A stretch of DNA of 64,000 nucleotides from Corynebacterium sp. (GTDB lineage Bacteria > Actinomycetota > Actinomycetes > Mycobacteriales > Mycobacteriaceae). The stretch lies in the NCBI RefSeq assembly GCF_022712195.1, contig NZ_JALAGY010000076.1, positions 1 to 64,000 of the forward strand, read 5' to 3'. Position 1 is the stretch's first letter. Each line of letters opens with the position of its first letter. This document shows, piece after piece, positions 45,203 through 53,570 of the stretch. Both the position numbers and the translations under genes were made by a program. The notes under the pieces were generated by a model. That model had not been told where the DNA came from. It saw only the letters and a program-made list of their open reading frames with translations, and ran no database searches.

Positions 45203-46338
45203 GGTGCGGTCCTTTCCAGGAGTGCGAATTTGGCCTGCAGCCAGTTGGTGCGGCCCTTGGTCTCCGCGGACTCGGACGAGTCCGGGGTATGCGAAGACCC
45301 CGGGGACGTGGTGTCCTCCGGGGTCTCGGGGTCGGTGTCGTGCTTGCCGCCGCCGGGCGGCGACAGCGCCTGGCGGAGTTGATCGACGGCTCCCTTTCCG
45401 GCGGCGTCGAGGTACCGGGCCATCGCCTTGACGGCGAGGATCTCGGTCTCCTGGTTCGCGCCGATCGGCACGACGGAGCACTCGTAGAGCGTGAGCTCCC
45501 GGAGCTCGTAGACGCTCTCGCCTTCGACCTCCGCCATGCCGCCTTCCTTCACGTCGAAGGCGAAGGACATCTGGCTCAGGCGTTTCTCCTTGAGCAGGCG
45601 GTAGACTTGGGCGCCGGTGGGGTTGTCCAGGTCGATCTTCGCGCTGATCTTGAGACCGTGGTCGTCCTCTTCGGCCTTGGTGATCGCGCCGATGTTGCTG
45701 AACGGGTCGCTGAAGTTGTGGCCGTAGAGAAGCGGCATGGTGTTGCCGCTGGCCTCCCAGTCCTCCAGCGTCTTGGTGAAGGCTCCCTTGCGGATGACGT
45801 CTCCGTAGGAGTCGATGTTGTCGAACACCGATGCGTAGGCGGAGAACTCGCCGTCGCCGGCATCCGCGTCGTCGGCTTTGACCTGGACGGTCATGTCCTT
45901 GACTCGCATGGACTCACCCCCTTTCTCCCCCGGCAGGTCCGGTGGGTTCTCGTACCACTGCTTGATCCGGTCGATGGTGTGCTCGGGTCGCCCTTCGCGC
46001 TCGGCGCGGGCGATGCACTCGTCGACGCCGGGGTCGCAGAGGTGGAACTGAGCCCCGGCGGCAGCCAGGGCGTTGATGGTGCTGTCGGTGGGTCTGGCGT
46101 TGATCAGCCAGAGCTCGTCGACGGTGGTCTCGGCGTCGAGGGCCCAGCCCATGAGTCCGCGGCGCATCGCCAGGACGGTGTCGACGACCGGCTGAGGTGC
46201 GTCGTGCTTCACCTCGGTGCCGGCGATGGTGTCCGCGACCCGGTCGAAGTCGAACCGGGGGGTGCCCGTCGGCGCGTTCTGCTCGACGAACGTGGACTTC
46301 CCGGAGGCGGGCGGGCCGACGACTACGTGGATCGTCAT
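45199..46338 (-). CDS. P-loop kinase domain fused to HK97-type prohead protease
   Basis: A 379-aa continuous frame from ATG 46338, with GGGAGG upstream and an ATGA overlap with the RapZ-like gene. Residues 1-140 are a P-loop NTPase of the polynucleotide-kinase/zeta type: Walker A VVVGPPASGKST, then FDFDRVAD and an Arg-rich lid. Residues 144-340 are a prohead protease with His207 in LLYGHNF and Ser258 in SQMSFAFDV. A start at 45909 with AGGGGGTGAG upstream could also yield the protease alone. The C-terminal tail is Pro/Ser-rich. Confidence 0.85.
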   Translation of the reverse strand: MTIHVVVGPPASGKSTFVEQNAPTGTPRFDFDRVADTIAGTEVKHDAPQPVVDTVLAMRRGLMGWALDAETTVDELWLINARPTDSTINALAAAGAQFHLCDPGVDECIARAEREGRPEHTIDRIKQWYENPPDLPGEKGGESMRVKDMTVQVKADDADAGDGEFSAYASVFDNIDSYGDVIRKGAFTKTLEDWEASGNTMPLLYGHNFSDPFSNIGAITKAEEDDHGLKISAKIDLDNPTGAQVYRLLKEKRLSQMSFAFDVKEGGMAEVEGESVYELRELTLYECSVVPIGANQETEILAVKAMARYLDAAGKGAVDQLRQALSPPGGGKHDTDPETPEDTTSPGSSHTPDSSESAETKGRTNWLQAKFALLERTAP

Positions 46339-46691
46339 GACGCTCGCCTCCCGAGGTCGCGGTGGAACACCGTTCCCTCCTCCCCCAGCTCGGTGATGTA
46401 GGCCAGCAGGGCCTCGGCGCCGGCGACGGAGCGGTGGATGCCCTCCGAGCATTCGATGACGACGGTGACCTGGTCCTGCTCCTGGGCGAGTCGCTGGGCG
46501 AACTGCGCGGCGAGCAGGAGGTAGGAGAACAGCACCGGGTTTCCGGTGAGTACGCTGGTCTGGATGACGCCGTGGCGTCCGTCGAGCTTGCGGTATCCCG
46601 GCGGTGGGGTCGGCCACTCGGTGGCGTCGAGGTGGATGTCGCAGGGCTGCGGCTGGTCGTACTTCTTGCCGATGGAGATGATCGTGATCAT
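46335..46691 (-). CDS. RapZ C-terminal-domain-like protein
   Basis: A 118-aa protein resembling the C-terminal domain of RapZ. N-terminal IISIGKKYDQP parallels the family SFGFKYG start, and VTVVIECSEGIHRSVAGAEAL parallels IGCTGGxHRSVxxAE. In bacteria this domain follows a P-loop kinase domain in one protein; here the next gene downstream begins with a P-loop kinase. It is coupled by ATGA overlaps to portal and kinase-protease genes. Function in the phage is unknown. Confidence 0.78.
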   Translation of the reverse strand: MITIISIGKKYDQPQPCDIHLDATEWPTPPPGYRKLDGRHGVIQTSVLTGNPVLFSYLLLAAQFAQRLAQEQDQVTVVIECSEGIHRSVAGAEALLAYITELGEEGTVFHRDLGRRAS

Positions 46692-47926
46692 GTCTCCTCC
46701 TCCCCTGCCGGGCCCTCGTCGCCGAACGTGGTGTTCAGCGGTCGGGCGAGGACGTCGCCGCCGTCGATGTGCGGCAGGTTGTTCATGCCCCTGGCTTCGT
46801 TGACGGTCATCCACGGGGCGCCGACGGCGGTCGAGGTGACCGCGGCCTTCTCCTCGAAGCTGCCGCGGAGCTTCTCCTCGAGGTTGAACTCGACGTAGAT
46901 GTCGTCGTCGACGCCGAGGATCGGCAGGGCCCACTGGTTCAGGGCGTCCTCGATGCGCTTGATCTGAGGGCCGAGGTTGTCGCCGTACAGCGAGCGGCGG
47001 AACTCTCTGACATTCGAGTAGTTGGCGTTGTCGAGCAGACCGATCATCGTCGGGTTGATGTGGTAGACGGACGCGACGGTCTGCAGGGACAGCTTGGTCA
47101 TGTCGACGACCTGCTCGTCCTGCGCTTTGAGGTGGGCCGGTTTGAAGTCCATGCCGTCCTCGAGGACCGGGGTGCCGCCGGCGACGGATCCGCGGCCCGT
47201 GTACTGCGACTGCCACTGAGCCTTGAACCGGCCCCGGGCCTTGTTGTCCCACTTCGGTGCGTCGTGTGGGCGGGTGATGACCCCGCCGAGGCGGGCGCCG
47301 GACTTCCAGAGCTGCGAGCGGTAGGCCGCCCCCTCGAGTTGCTCGCGAAGCGTGTCCTTCAGTGCTTCGACCGGTGACGATCCGGTCTTCATGGTGAACG
47401 GGTCATAGCCGTGGACCCGGACGACCTTCTCGGCCGGTACCTCGACCTGTTCGCCGGAGGACGGGTCGGTCATGACCATCGAGCGCATCGTCCAGGGGTC
47501 GCGCCATCGGTAGCGGATCTGCCAGGTCGGCGAGATCGGCGTGATCCGGTAGCCCTCGTCGGGGTGATTCTCCACGATCCAGATGAACTCGTCGTACAGG
47601 GACAGGTCCATCAGGCTTCGGTAGATCAGGTCGTAGGTCAGCATCGACGGCGACGCCTTCTTCATCAGCCAGGAGACCGGTTCCCCGCGCACTCGTTCAC
47701 GGCCGCCGTCGGCGTCGTGCCGGTAGGCGTGCAGGTTCACGCTGGCGACCGAGCGGGCGATGAAGTCGGTGACGGTGCGTAGGTGCGGTTGCTCGCGCCA
47801 GAGCTGCTCGACGCCCATCGTGTCGATGTCGCGGGCGATGCCGGCGAAGATCGGCGCGGCGAGCTCGTCGGGCTCGGGCGCGCGCAGGGGTGCGGGGCGC
47901 AGCCCGAAGTAGCTCAGCAGTCCCAT
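46688..47926 (-). CDS. portal protein, HK97 family
   Basis: A 412-aa portal protein, forming the 12-subunit DNA channel at one vertex. Family motifs include TDFIARSVASVNLH, the central RVHGYDP region, and YHINPTMIGLLDNANYSNVREFRRSLY. The C-terminal tail is acidic. It follows the large terminase by 13 nt. Confidence 0.92.
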   Translation of the reverse strand: MGLLSYFGLRPAPLRAPEPDELAAPIFAGIARDIDTMGVEQLWREQPHLRTVTDFIARSVASVNLHAYRHDADGGRERVRGEPVSWLMKKASPSMLTYDLIYRSLMDLSLYDEFIWIVENHPDEGYRITPISPTWQIRYRWRDPWTMRSMVMTDPSSGEQVEVPAEKVVRVHGYDPFTMKTGSSPVEALKDTLREQLEGAAYRSQLWKSGARLGGVITRPHDAPKWDNKARGRFKAQWQSQYTGRGSVAGGTPVLEDGMDFKPAHLKAQDEQVVDMTKLSLQTVASVYHINPTMIGLLDNANYSNVREFRRSLYGDNLGPQIKRIEDALNQWALPILGVDDDIYVEFNLEEKLRGSFEEKAAVTSTAVGAPWMTVNEARGMNNLPHIDGGDVLARPLNTTFGDEGPAGEEET

Positions 47927-47939
47927 GTGGGGTGCCTCC

Positions 47940-49517
47940 TCACACGATCATCAGATCGCCGTCGTCGAAGTCGTCGAGGTTGTCGTCCAGGTCGTCGTCG
48001 TCCCAGTCGTCGCCGGAGTAGGCGGACTCCTGCTCGTCGGTGACGCGGTTGCCCATCCACCAGGCGATGTTCGATGCCACGAACGGGGTGACGTCGCCGG
48101 TGGATTTGTCGCGGTCCCAGATGAAGGTGTCGCCGGACTTCCTGTCCTTGACGCCGTTGGCGGCGGCCTCGAGCAGCGTCGGGGTGGTCGGGGCTTCGGG
48201 GTCGCGTCCGAGCCAGCGCACGGTGCGCTCCTGGATCGCGGTGAAGTAGCCCAGGACACTCGACGTCATGTCGGTGCCCTGCCACTCGGCGACCTCGATA
48301 CCTGCCTCGCGCAGCAGCGGAGCCAGAGCATTCGACGGACTGCCCTTCACCTGAAGACCGACGGTGCCGGAGAACCAGGTGGACTCGCGTGCCTTCAGCC
48401 AGGCGGGGACCCATCGGTAGCCGGCGCGGGAGGCGACGACCTCGATGTGCCACTGGCCGTCGGGCCGCTGGGCGGCGATGACGACGTGGGCGTGGGTTCC
48501 TTCGGTGGCGACGTCGACGCCGCAGTAGATCGGGGCGTCGACAGCCGGACGAGAGTTCGGATCAGCGAGAGCATCCCAGAGCTCCGGGGGGATCTTGCCC
48601 GGGTCGAGGGATTCGACCCACTGGCAGAGGTTCTCGGTGCGGAACTCGTCATCCTCTTTGCCCTCCCTCTCGGCGCTCACGTCGCGCTCGGTCATGCGGC
48701 CGTGCCCGAGGTCGGGGTTGGCCTGTGCCCACCCCTCGCGGTCGTCGATCGACAAGTCGGGGTGGGCCGACCACTCGAAGATGCCGACGGTGACCTGGTC
48801 GGTGTCGCCGGAGTTGATCGCGTTGATGCAACGGGTGCGCAGGCTCTTGAGCACGACCGAGCGGGCGTCACCGGCGTTGGACGTCGCGACATTGAAGCCG
48901 ATCACCGGTGACATCGTGGTCGACGACAGCGCCGTCCAGCCCGTCCAGGTCTTATGCTCGCGCAGCTCGTCGAGGTAGAGCATGTTGACCGTCTTGCCGC
49001 GGCCGGCGTTTCGGTCCAGTCCGGCGATCCGGTAGACCCCGGTGCGTGAGCGCAGCGCCTCGAAGCCGTGAGCCTTGGAGGTCCTGCGCATGCGCTTGCG
49101 CAGCTTCGGGTGTGCCTCGCACTCGTCGACGACCTCCTCCCACAGCTCGTAGGCATCGTTCTTCGTCTGGGCGGCGCCGAGGATGTACGGCAGCCGCTTG
49201 CGGAACAGCGCCCACTTCAGCAGCACCTTCGCCCAGTGCGTCTTGCCGTTCTGCCGCGCGACCAGGACGAGGATCGTCTTGAAGCGCAGGATCTCCTCGC
49301 CCCACAGCTCGGGCTGGTCCGGGTACTGGTCCCGGATCCGCTCGGGCGGCAGCAGCTCCAGCGCGTGGATCGACAGCCACTCCTGCCACGCAGTCAGCGG
49401 CTCGCGCAGGATGTTCTTCGCGAACCAGATGACGTCGTAGCCCCACGACGTTTCCTCAGTGAGCTCTCGCAGCGGCGGGGTGTACAGGCGCGGGGCCGTT
49501 GCTCCCACAACCGCCAT
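47940..49517 (-). CDS. terminase large subunit
   Basis: A 525-aa packaging motor. The ATPase domain has the Walker A-like VARQNGKT (86-93) and Walker B MLYLDE (179-184). The nuclease domain begins near PIYCGVDVATEGTHAHVV (about 327-345), with Asp residues suited to the RNase H-like active site. The C-terminus is an unusually acidic tail of about 25 residues (DDWDDDDLDDNLDDFDDG). Confidence 0.93.
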   Translation of the reverse strand: MAVVGATAPRLYTPPLRELTEETSWGYDVIWFAKNILREPLTAWQEWLSIHALELLPPERIRDQYPDQPELWGEEILRFKTILVLVARQNGKTHWAKVLLKWALFRKRLPYILGAAQTKNDAYELWEEVVDECEAHPKLRKRMRRTSKAHGFEALRSRTGVYRIAGLDRNAGRGKTVNMLYLDELREHKTWTGWTALSSTTMSPVIGFNVATSNAGDARSVVLKSLRTRCINAINSGDTDQVTVGIFEWSAHPDLSIDDREGWAQANPDLGHGRMTERDVSAEREGKEDDEFRTENLCQWVESLDPGKIPPELWDALADPNSRPAVDAPIYCGVDVATEGTHAHVVIAAQRPDGQWHIEVVASRAGYRWVPAWLKARESTWFSGTVGLQVKGSPSNALAPLLREAGIEVAEWQGTDMTSSVLGYFTAIQERTVRWLGRDPEAPTTPTLLEAAANGVKDRKSGDTFIWDRDKSTGDVTPFVASNIAWWMGNRVTDEQESAYSGDDWDDDDLDDNLDDFDDGDLMIV

Positions 49518-49520
49518 GCG

Positions 49521-49832
49521 TCACCAGTCCTCGTCGTCATCCTCGCCGTCGAGGCCGAGATTCTTGCGCCCCTCCGGATTGAGCCCCAGTGAGGTCAGGA
49601 TTTTGTGCAGCGTCGGCATCGGCACGCACGACGCCCGGTGGATCATCTCGGGATTGCCCGAGTCGACCGCCGTGTCGATGACGCTGGCGAGCTCGTAGGC
49701 CAGGGCGATGTCACCGGCGTCGGTGTCCTCGAGGTGGTCAGCCAGCTCGATTGATGCCTTCACCGCGGCGTACATCTTCCCCGTCATCGGCTCGGTGCCG
49801 GAGACCTCGTAGGCCGGTTCGATGTCGGACAT
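49521..49832 (-). CDS. terminase small subunit (putative)
   Basis: A 103-aa acidic protein from ATG 49832, with AGGAGG 5 nt upstream. It is immediately before the large subunit by 3 nt. Predicted mostly helical with an acidic end (LDGEDDDEDW). The assignment rests on position and size; I see no definite HTH signature. Confidence 0.65.
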   Translation of the reverse strand: MSDIEPAYEVSGTEPMTGKMYAAVKASIELADHLEDTDAGDIALAYELASVIDTAVDSGNPEMIHRASCVPMPTLHKILTSLGLNPEGRKNLGLDGEDDDEDW

Positions 49833-49994
49833 GCCCACCTCCTTTCTCGGACGATCCCTCTATCCGCGCGCGACCCCCCTTCGCTCACGGGGAGAGAGGC
49901 CCCTCCACCCCACGTCACTCGCCGCCCGAAATCCGATTCGTGATTTTGACCGCCCCTCCCCCGCCGAGCTGCACACCTGCTACCCGCGCCGGGG
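49833..49994. other. non-coding gap at the packaging genes, candidate cos region
   Basis: This GC-rich non-coding stretch of 162 nt lies between HNH endonuclease and small terminase genes, where cos sites of HNH-encoding siphophages usually occur. It contains C-runs and alternating GCGCGCG at about 49866. No cohesive-end sequence can be proved from one integrated copy. Confidence 0.35.
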
Positions 49995-50282
49995 TCACCA
50001 GGCGCGGGTCTGCGGGCCGAGCGGCAGGGGCACGTCCCGCTTGCCGCGGGCTCGGTTGCACGAGCAGTGCGCCGGCCGGAGGTTGTCCCAGTCGAGGGCG
50101 AGCTCCGGGGCGACGTCGCGCGGCACCGCGTGGTCGGGCTCGAAGGCGTCCGAGGTCTGCGCCGGGGCGTCGTAGGCGATCGGCTGATGACACAGCCAGC
50201 AGACGGCGCCGAGTTCTCGGCAGTGCGCCTTGAACTTCCGGGCGAGGTCCTTGCCGGCCCTGTCGCCCCATTGGTCAGTCAC
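49995..50282 (-). CDS. HNH endonuclease
   Basis: A 95-aa protein from GTG 50282. It has CWLCHQP (first Cys pair), EPDHAVPRD (HNH His), LDWDNLRPAHCSCNRARG (Asn, His and second Cys pair). HNH proteins encoded next to terminase assist cleavage at cos in HK97-type phages. Confidence 0.88.
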   Translation of the reverse strand: MTDQWGDRAGKDLARKFKAHCRELGAVCWLCHQPIAYDAPAQTSDAFEPDHAVPRDVAPELALDWDNLRPAHCSCNRARGKRDVPLPLGPQTRAW

Positions 50283-50490
50283 GGTTCACGATGTCGCCGT
50301 ACTCGCTGCGCTTCTCGTCCCCGATGATGCTGGCAGAGTTCCAACAGCCGCGGTTGTACAGGGCGAGCTCCTTCCTGTCCTCGCCACGGACCAGGAGGAG
50401 CCCATCGTCCTCGCGGTAGTCCACGGCCGCGGAGTGGAGGCGGCTCTCCGTTTCGCCCGGAGCGTGCGGGATGTTCACTCGTACTGCCAT
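50275..50490 (-). CDS. small phage protein, unknown
   Basis: A 71-aa protein from ATG 50490, overlapping the HNH gene by 8 nt. It is the first gene after the candidate late promoter. Sequence is mixed charged with no known motif. Confidence 0.55.
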   Translation of the reverse strand: MAVRVNIPHAPGETESRLHSAAVDYREDDGLLLVRGEDRKELALYNRGCWNSASIIGDEKRSEYGDIVNRD

Positions 50491-50750
50491 GACAGAACTC
50501 CTCGTCCTCGGTGGGGGTTGATACGGATCGACACCAGCCACGCTCGTGCGCGGCTGGTGCCTGACCGAACCTATCCCCATAGATCCACTGCTCACACTGA
50601 CCATTTGCTCGGGACACAGAACCTGTGCCCCTGCATGACGAAACCCCGGTCCACTCACCGCCGACCGCGAGGGTCGAGGGAGTGGCCGGGGTCCACATCA
50701 CACTGACGACAGTCTAGCTCTGGCAGCGTGACAGCTGTCAAGTCAGCTGG
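50491..50750 (-). promoter_or_regulatory. leader of the packaging operon with candidate late promoter
   Basis: On the leftward strand TTGACA (50736-50741), a 19-nt spacer and TAGACT (50711-50716) form a candidate promoter. Two stem-loops follow before the first gene: 50644-50691 (CCCCGG..CCACTC with complement) and 50532-50559 (CACCAGCC..GGCTGGTG). They may be attenuators. No ORF is convincing here. Confidence 0.55.
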
Positions 50751-51335
50751 TCACGACATGAATCGGTAGAGAGCCACGATCTCGCCGCTGGACATGAGCT
50801 GACTACCGACCTCGACCAGGATGCCGCGGTGCCGCCACTGCCGAACAGTGGCAGCCTTGAACCCACGAGCAACGAGGTAGTCGACGGTGACGATGCTCGG
50901 CATGTCGACAGCCCGCGCGGCCGGCGCGGGGTGGATCTCCTCGCGCAGCTCGGCCTCCAGGTCCGACAGCTCGACGACACAGTCATCCGCCCAAGGCTGG
51001 TCGAGCAGCTTGGTCCGGTGCCGGTTGAGCCACGCGCACCATGCCGAGCCGTGAGCCTCATGCTCGATCAGGTGGATGCCGCGGTGGTCGACCAGCCGCA
51101 GCGACAGGTCCTCGGACAGGTTGACGCACCAGCCCCAGACCTTGGCCTCGACGTCCTCGACCATGCGGCTCAGACTGGTCAGGTTGCAGGGGTCCCGAGG
51201 GCCGGGCGCCTTCGACCGCGCACCCGAGCTGGTGCCCGATGCCGGAGGCAGTCCCGAGTCCTGGAGATCCTCGCGGATGGTGTGGATGTGATCAGCGAGA
51301 CGACGCAGGACGTCACGCAGGTCATCAGGTGTCAT
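50751..51335 (-). CDS. possible phage regulator with C-terminal HTH
   Basis: A 194-aa protein. The C-terminal ~50 residues (IVTVDYLVARGFKAATVRQW, then HRGILVEVG) resemble a MerR/AlpA-type winged helix; the N-terminal region is helical with a Gly/Ser/Ala linker. It sits alone, directly upstream of the packaging operon leader, so it could be the late-gene activator (like other small-phage late regulators). This role is inference. Confidence 0.6.
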   Translation of the reverse strand: MTPDDLRDVLRRLADHIHTIREDLQDSGLPPASGTSSGARSKAPGPRDPCNLTSLSRMVEDVEAKVWGWCVNLSEDLSLRLVDHRGIHLIEHEAHGSAWCAWLNRHRTKLLDQPWADDCVVELSDLEAELREEIHPAPAARAVDMPSIVTVDYLVARGFKAATVRQWRHRGILVEVGSQLMSSGEIVALYRFMS

Positions 51336-51464
51336 GCAGTCCTTCCCGGCGCGATAGGCCCAGGGTGGTGGTGGGGTACGATGGGGCTGCTTGCCGAAAG
51401 CATCTCGCCGGTAGCCTGCTACCTGCCACCCCGTCTCTTGCTGCGAACAGGAGGCGGGGTTTCG
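51336..51464. other. intergenic region with inverted repeat
   Basis: Holds ACCCCGTCTC (51428-51437) and GAGGCGGGGT (51451-51460), an imperfect hairpin able to terminate the leftward early operon ahead of the regulator gene. No gene is seen. A promoter for the 194-aa gene should lie here but is not clear. Confidence 0.4.
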
Positions 51465-51650
51465 TCATGTCCGGAGCGTCGGGGTCTCGACGTCATGGAC
51501 GTCTCGGCTGATGCAGTAGCCCCGGATGTATGAGGCACCGACGGCGACGAGTGTGAGGGCGATGACGATGAGGTTTTGGGCGATGAGGCCGATGGTGAAG
51601 AGTGGGGCCGCCATGAGCAGCCAGGTCATGGCGTCTTGTTTCCAGCTCAC
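51465..51650 (-). CDS. small membrane protein
   Basis: A 61-aa protein from GTG 51650 overlapping the previous stop. Two hydrophobic helices (WLLMAAPLFTIGLIA and LIVIALTLVAVGASYI). Function unknown; last gene of the early leftward run. Confidence 0.55.
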   Translation of the reverse strand: MSWKQDAMTWLLMAAPLFTIGLIAQNLIVIALTLVAVGASYIRGYCISRDVHDVETPTLRT

Positions 51651-51949
51651 TCCTCCACCACTTCCACGGGGCCGACGAGTCGGCGGACAAGGCGGTACTC
51701 CACGTCGTATGGGTTGGTTGCCCAGAAGTACGGGCGGCGGGTGCGGGCTCGCTCGGGGGTGGGTTCCCATGTCTGGTTTCGCCAGCGGGCCACTCCGGGT
51801 GCCCGGTACTGGTGGTTGTATTCCCACCGGAGTGCGGCGATGGTGGCGGCCATGTCCTCTTCGAGGGAGTCGTGCATGTCGTCGGGGCACCAGTCCCACC
51901 CGGCGGCGAGCCTAGCGTCCTGGACCTTCTGCGCTTCCTCGGGCGTCAT
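51647..51949 (-). CDS. early phage protein, unknown
   Basis: A 100-aa protein from ATG 51949, overlapping its neighbours by 4 nt on each side. Trp/Tyr-rich with many Arg residues; no motif known. Confidence 0.5.
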   Translation of the reverse strand: MTPEEAQKVQDARLAAGWDWCPDDMHDSLEEDMAATIAALRWEYNHQYRAPGVARWRNQTWEPTPERARTRRPYFWATNPYDVEYRLVRRLVGPVEVVEE

Positions 51950-52305
51950 CCTTCCTCTCCTTCGAGTGCTTCCCGGCAGGCGCGGAGGTGTGCACCCTCT
52001 GCCACCTTCACGGCGGGGAGCCACGGACCTTCCCATGTGCGGATGGCGCCCAGGAGTACTGCGGCGGTGATGATCTGGGGCCACTCACTGAACGCGGTGA
52101 GCGGCGGCTGGATCAGCGTGTCCGGGTCGAGTGCTTCGAGTTCGGCGGGCGTGCGGATGATCTGCGGGTCGGGGGCGAGCAGTCCGGCGTCCGCGAGGGC
52201 GTGCAGCCACCGGCGGAGGTCGTCCGGGTAGATGTCGCAGTTGTGGCCCCGGTACTTTTCCTCGGCGTCGAGGATGCACTGCATAGCCTTGTCGATGCGG
52301 GTCAT
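51946..52305 (-). CDS. early phage protein, unknown
   Basis: A 119-aa mainly helical acidic protein from ATG 52305; coupled by ATGA overlap. No family recognised. Confidence 0.5.
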   Translation of the reverse strand: MTRIDKAMQCILDAEEKYRGHNCDIYPDDLRRWLHALADAGLLAPDPQIIRTPAELEALDPDTLIQPPLTAFSEWPQIITAAVLLGAIRTWEGPWLPAVKVAEGAHLRACREALEGEEG

Positions 52306-53195
52306 GCCGTCACCTCGTTGATGTCCAGGCCGTCGAGGTCGATGGGTCGGACGAGGGTCACGTCGTCATCGATACACCACCGGGGGACACCGTTACGCAC
52401 ACGGAGCAGATACCACGATGCCACTCTCTTCGGTTCGCACCGCAGTCCCAGGCAGAGTCCCTGGTCGTCGCGCACCAGCCACGGCTGCGCAGTCGGCACG
52501 TCGGCGGGGTCGGGAAGAGTGGCACTCGATGCAGTGACGGGGGCCCGATCCGCGGCGAGTAGGTCGGGGTTGAGACGGTCGAAGGTCCTGGAGAGGTGTT
52601 CCACCGCCTCAGCGACGGTCATCCCCGGCGGCAGCGACCCTCCGTCGTACAGAAGGGCGTTGCGGATGGCTTCCACCTCGGCGTTGAGTCGGGCGAGTTC
52701 GTCGCGCTGGTGCTTCCGGATCTCGCGGTACTTGTGGAGCTCGTCCTTTCGGGCTTCGTCCTTCTCTTGCAGCCGCTCGACCTCGGCGTTGAGTCGTTCG
52801 ATCTCGTCGTCACGCTGCTGTAGGTCGGCTGCGGAGCCGTCCACTATGTCCTGCAAGTCGTCGCGCTCGGCGCGGGCCTCGTCTCGCTCGCGGGTGAGGC
52901 GTTTGGCGGTTACCTCCCACTGATCAGCCTTACTGGCGTTCTCGCGGCTGTCCTTCGCAACGGCGTCCACACGATCAGCGAGGGCGTTCAGGTCGTCGGC
53001 GTATGCGCCGAAGTCGGACGAGATGCCTCCCGCAATGTCCAGCATCTGCTCGGCGAGACTCTTCGGCGGGGCGGGGACGTGGGTGAGGATGGAGCGGGAC
53101 ACGGCGGCGAGGGTTTCGTACGTGTCGTTCTGGTGCGTCTCCGCCCAGCGGTACGCGGTCCGGTCGTCGTCGGTCACGGGGGTCTGGTCAGTCAT
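52302..53195 (-). CDS. coiled-coil early phage protein
   Basis: A 297-aa protein from ATG 53195. Residues about 85-185 form a continuous heptad coiled coil (ERDDLQDIVDGSAADLQ, EIERLNAEVERLQEK). The C-terminal 80 residues look like a small beta domain (QPWLVRDDQGLCLGLRC). It could be a structural or regulatory scaffold; function unknown. Confidence 0.6.
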   Translation of the reverse strand: MTDQTPVTDDDRTAYRWAETHQNDTYETLAAVSRSILTHVPAPPKSLAEQMLDIAGGISSDFGAYADDLNALADRVDAVAKDSRENASKADQWEVTAKRLTRERDEARAERDDLQDIVDGSAADLQQRDDEIERLNAEVERLQEKDEARKDELHKYREIRKHQRDELARLNAEVEAIRNALLYDGGSLPPGMTVAEAVEHLSRTFDRLNPDLLAADRAPVTASSATLPDPADVPTAQPWLVRDDQGLCLGLRCEPKRVASWYLLRVRNGVPRWCIDDDVTLVRPIDLDGLDINEVTA

Positions 53196-53415
53196 CAGGG
53201 GACTCCTTCGATTTCGCGGCGGCAGCCAGCGCGTCGGCTGCGTTCTTGGCCTGCCATGCGGGCATGTTGATCGTGACGATGTTGCCGAGCTTGTCGACAG
53301 CGAGGACCTGGACCCCGCCACCGTTGGTGCGGATGATCTTGTGAATCGCTCCCCGCAGGTTCCACTCAGCACTTCCACGCAGCGGACGGCGATTCCGGCC
53401 GTGCCAGTCAGGCAT
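53188..53415 (-). CDS. small early phage protein
   Basis: A 75-aa protein from ATG 53415. VQVLAVDKLGNIVTINMP suggests a small beta sheet, followed by an Ala-rich helix. Unknown function; overlaps the coiled-coil gene by 8 nt. Confidence 0.5.
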   Translation of the reverse strand: MPDWHGRNRRPLRGSAEWNLRGAIHKIIRTNGGGVQVLAVDKLGNIVTINMPAWQAKNAADALAAAAKSKESPDD

Positions 53416-53569
53416 CGCGACTCCACCTCTCGAAGTCCGACCCGACGACGAACCCCCCAGCAGCGATTCCCGCCGAAGCACTCATGGCCGTCATCGCCGA
53501 AGCATCAGACAGCACCAGCGAAACAACGCCCGCCACTACCGCAATGAGACCCAGAATCGTCGAATTCAT
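53408..53569 (-). CDS. small membrane protein
   Basis: A 53-aa protein from ATG 53569 (AGGTGA upstream) with two hydrophobic segments (ILGLIAVVAGVVSLVL and SASAGIAAGGFVVG). Function unknown. Confidence 0.5.
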   Translation of the reverse strand: MNSTILGLIAVVAGVVSLVLSDASAMTAMSASAGIAAGGFVVGSDFERWSRDA

Positions 53570-53570
53570 A

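Noticed and set aside
51336..51464. Rightward small ORF in the early-region gap
   Set aside because: No ribosome binding site or coding character; the region is better explained as terminator and promoter DNA.
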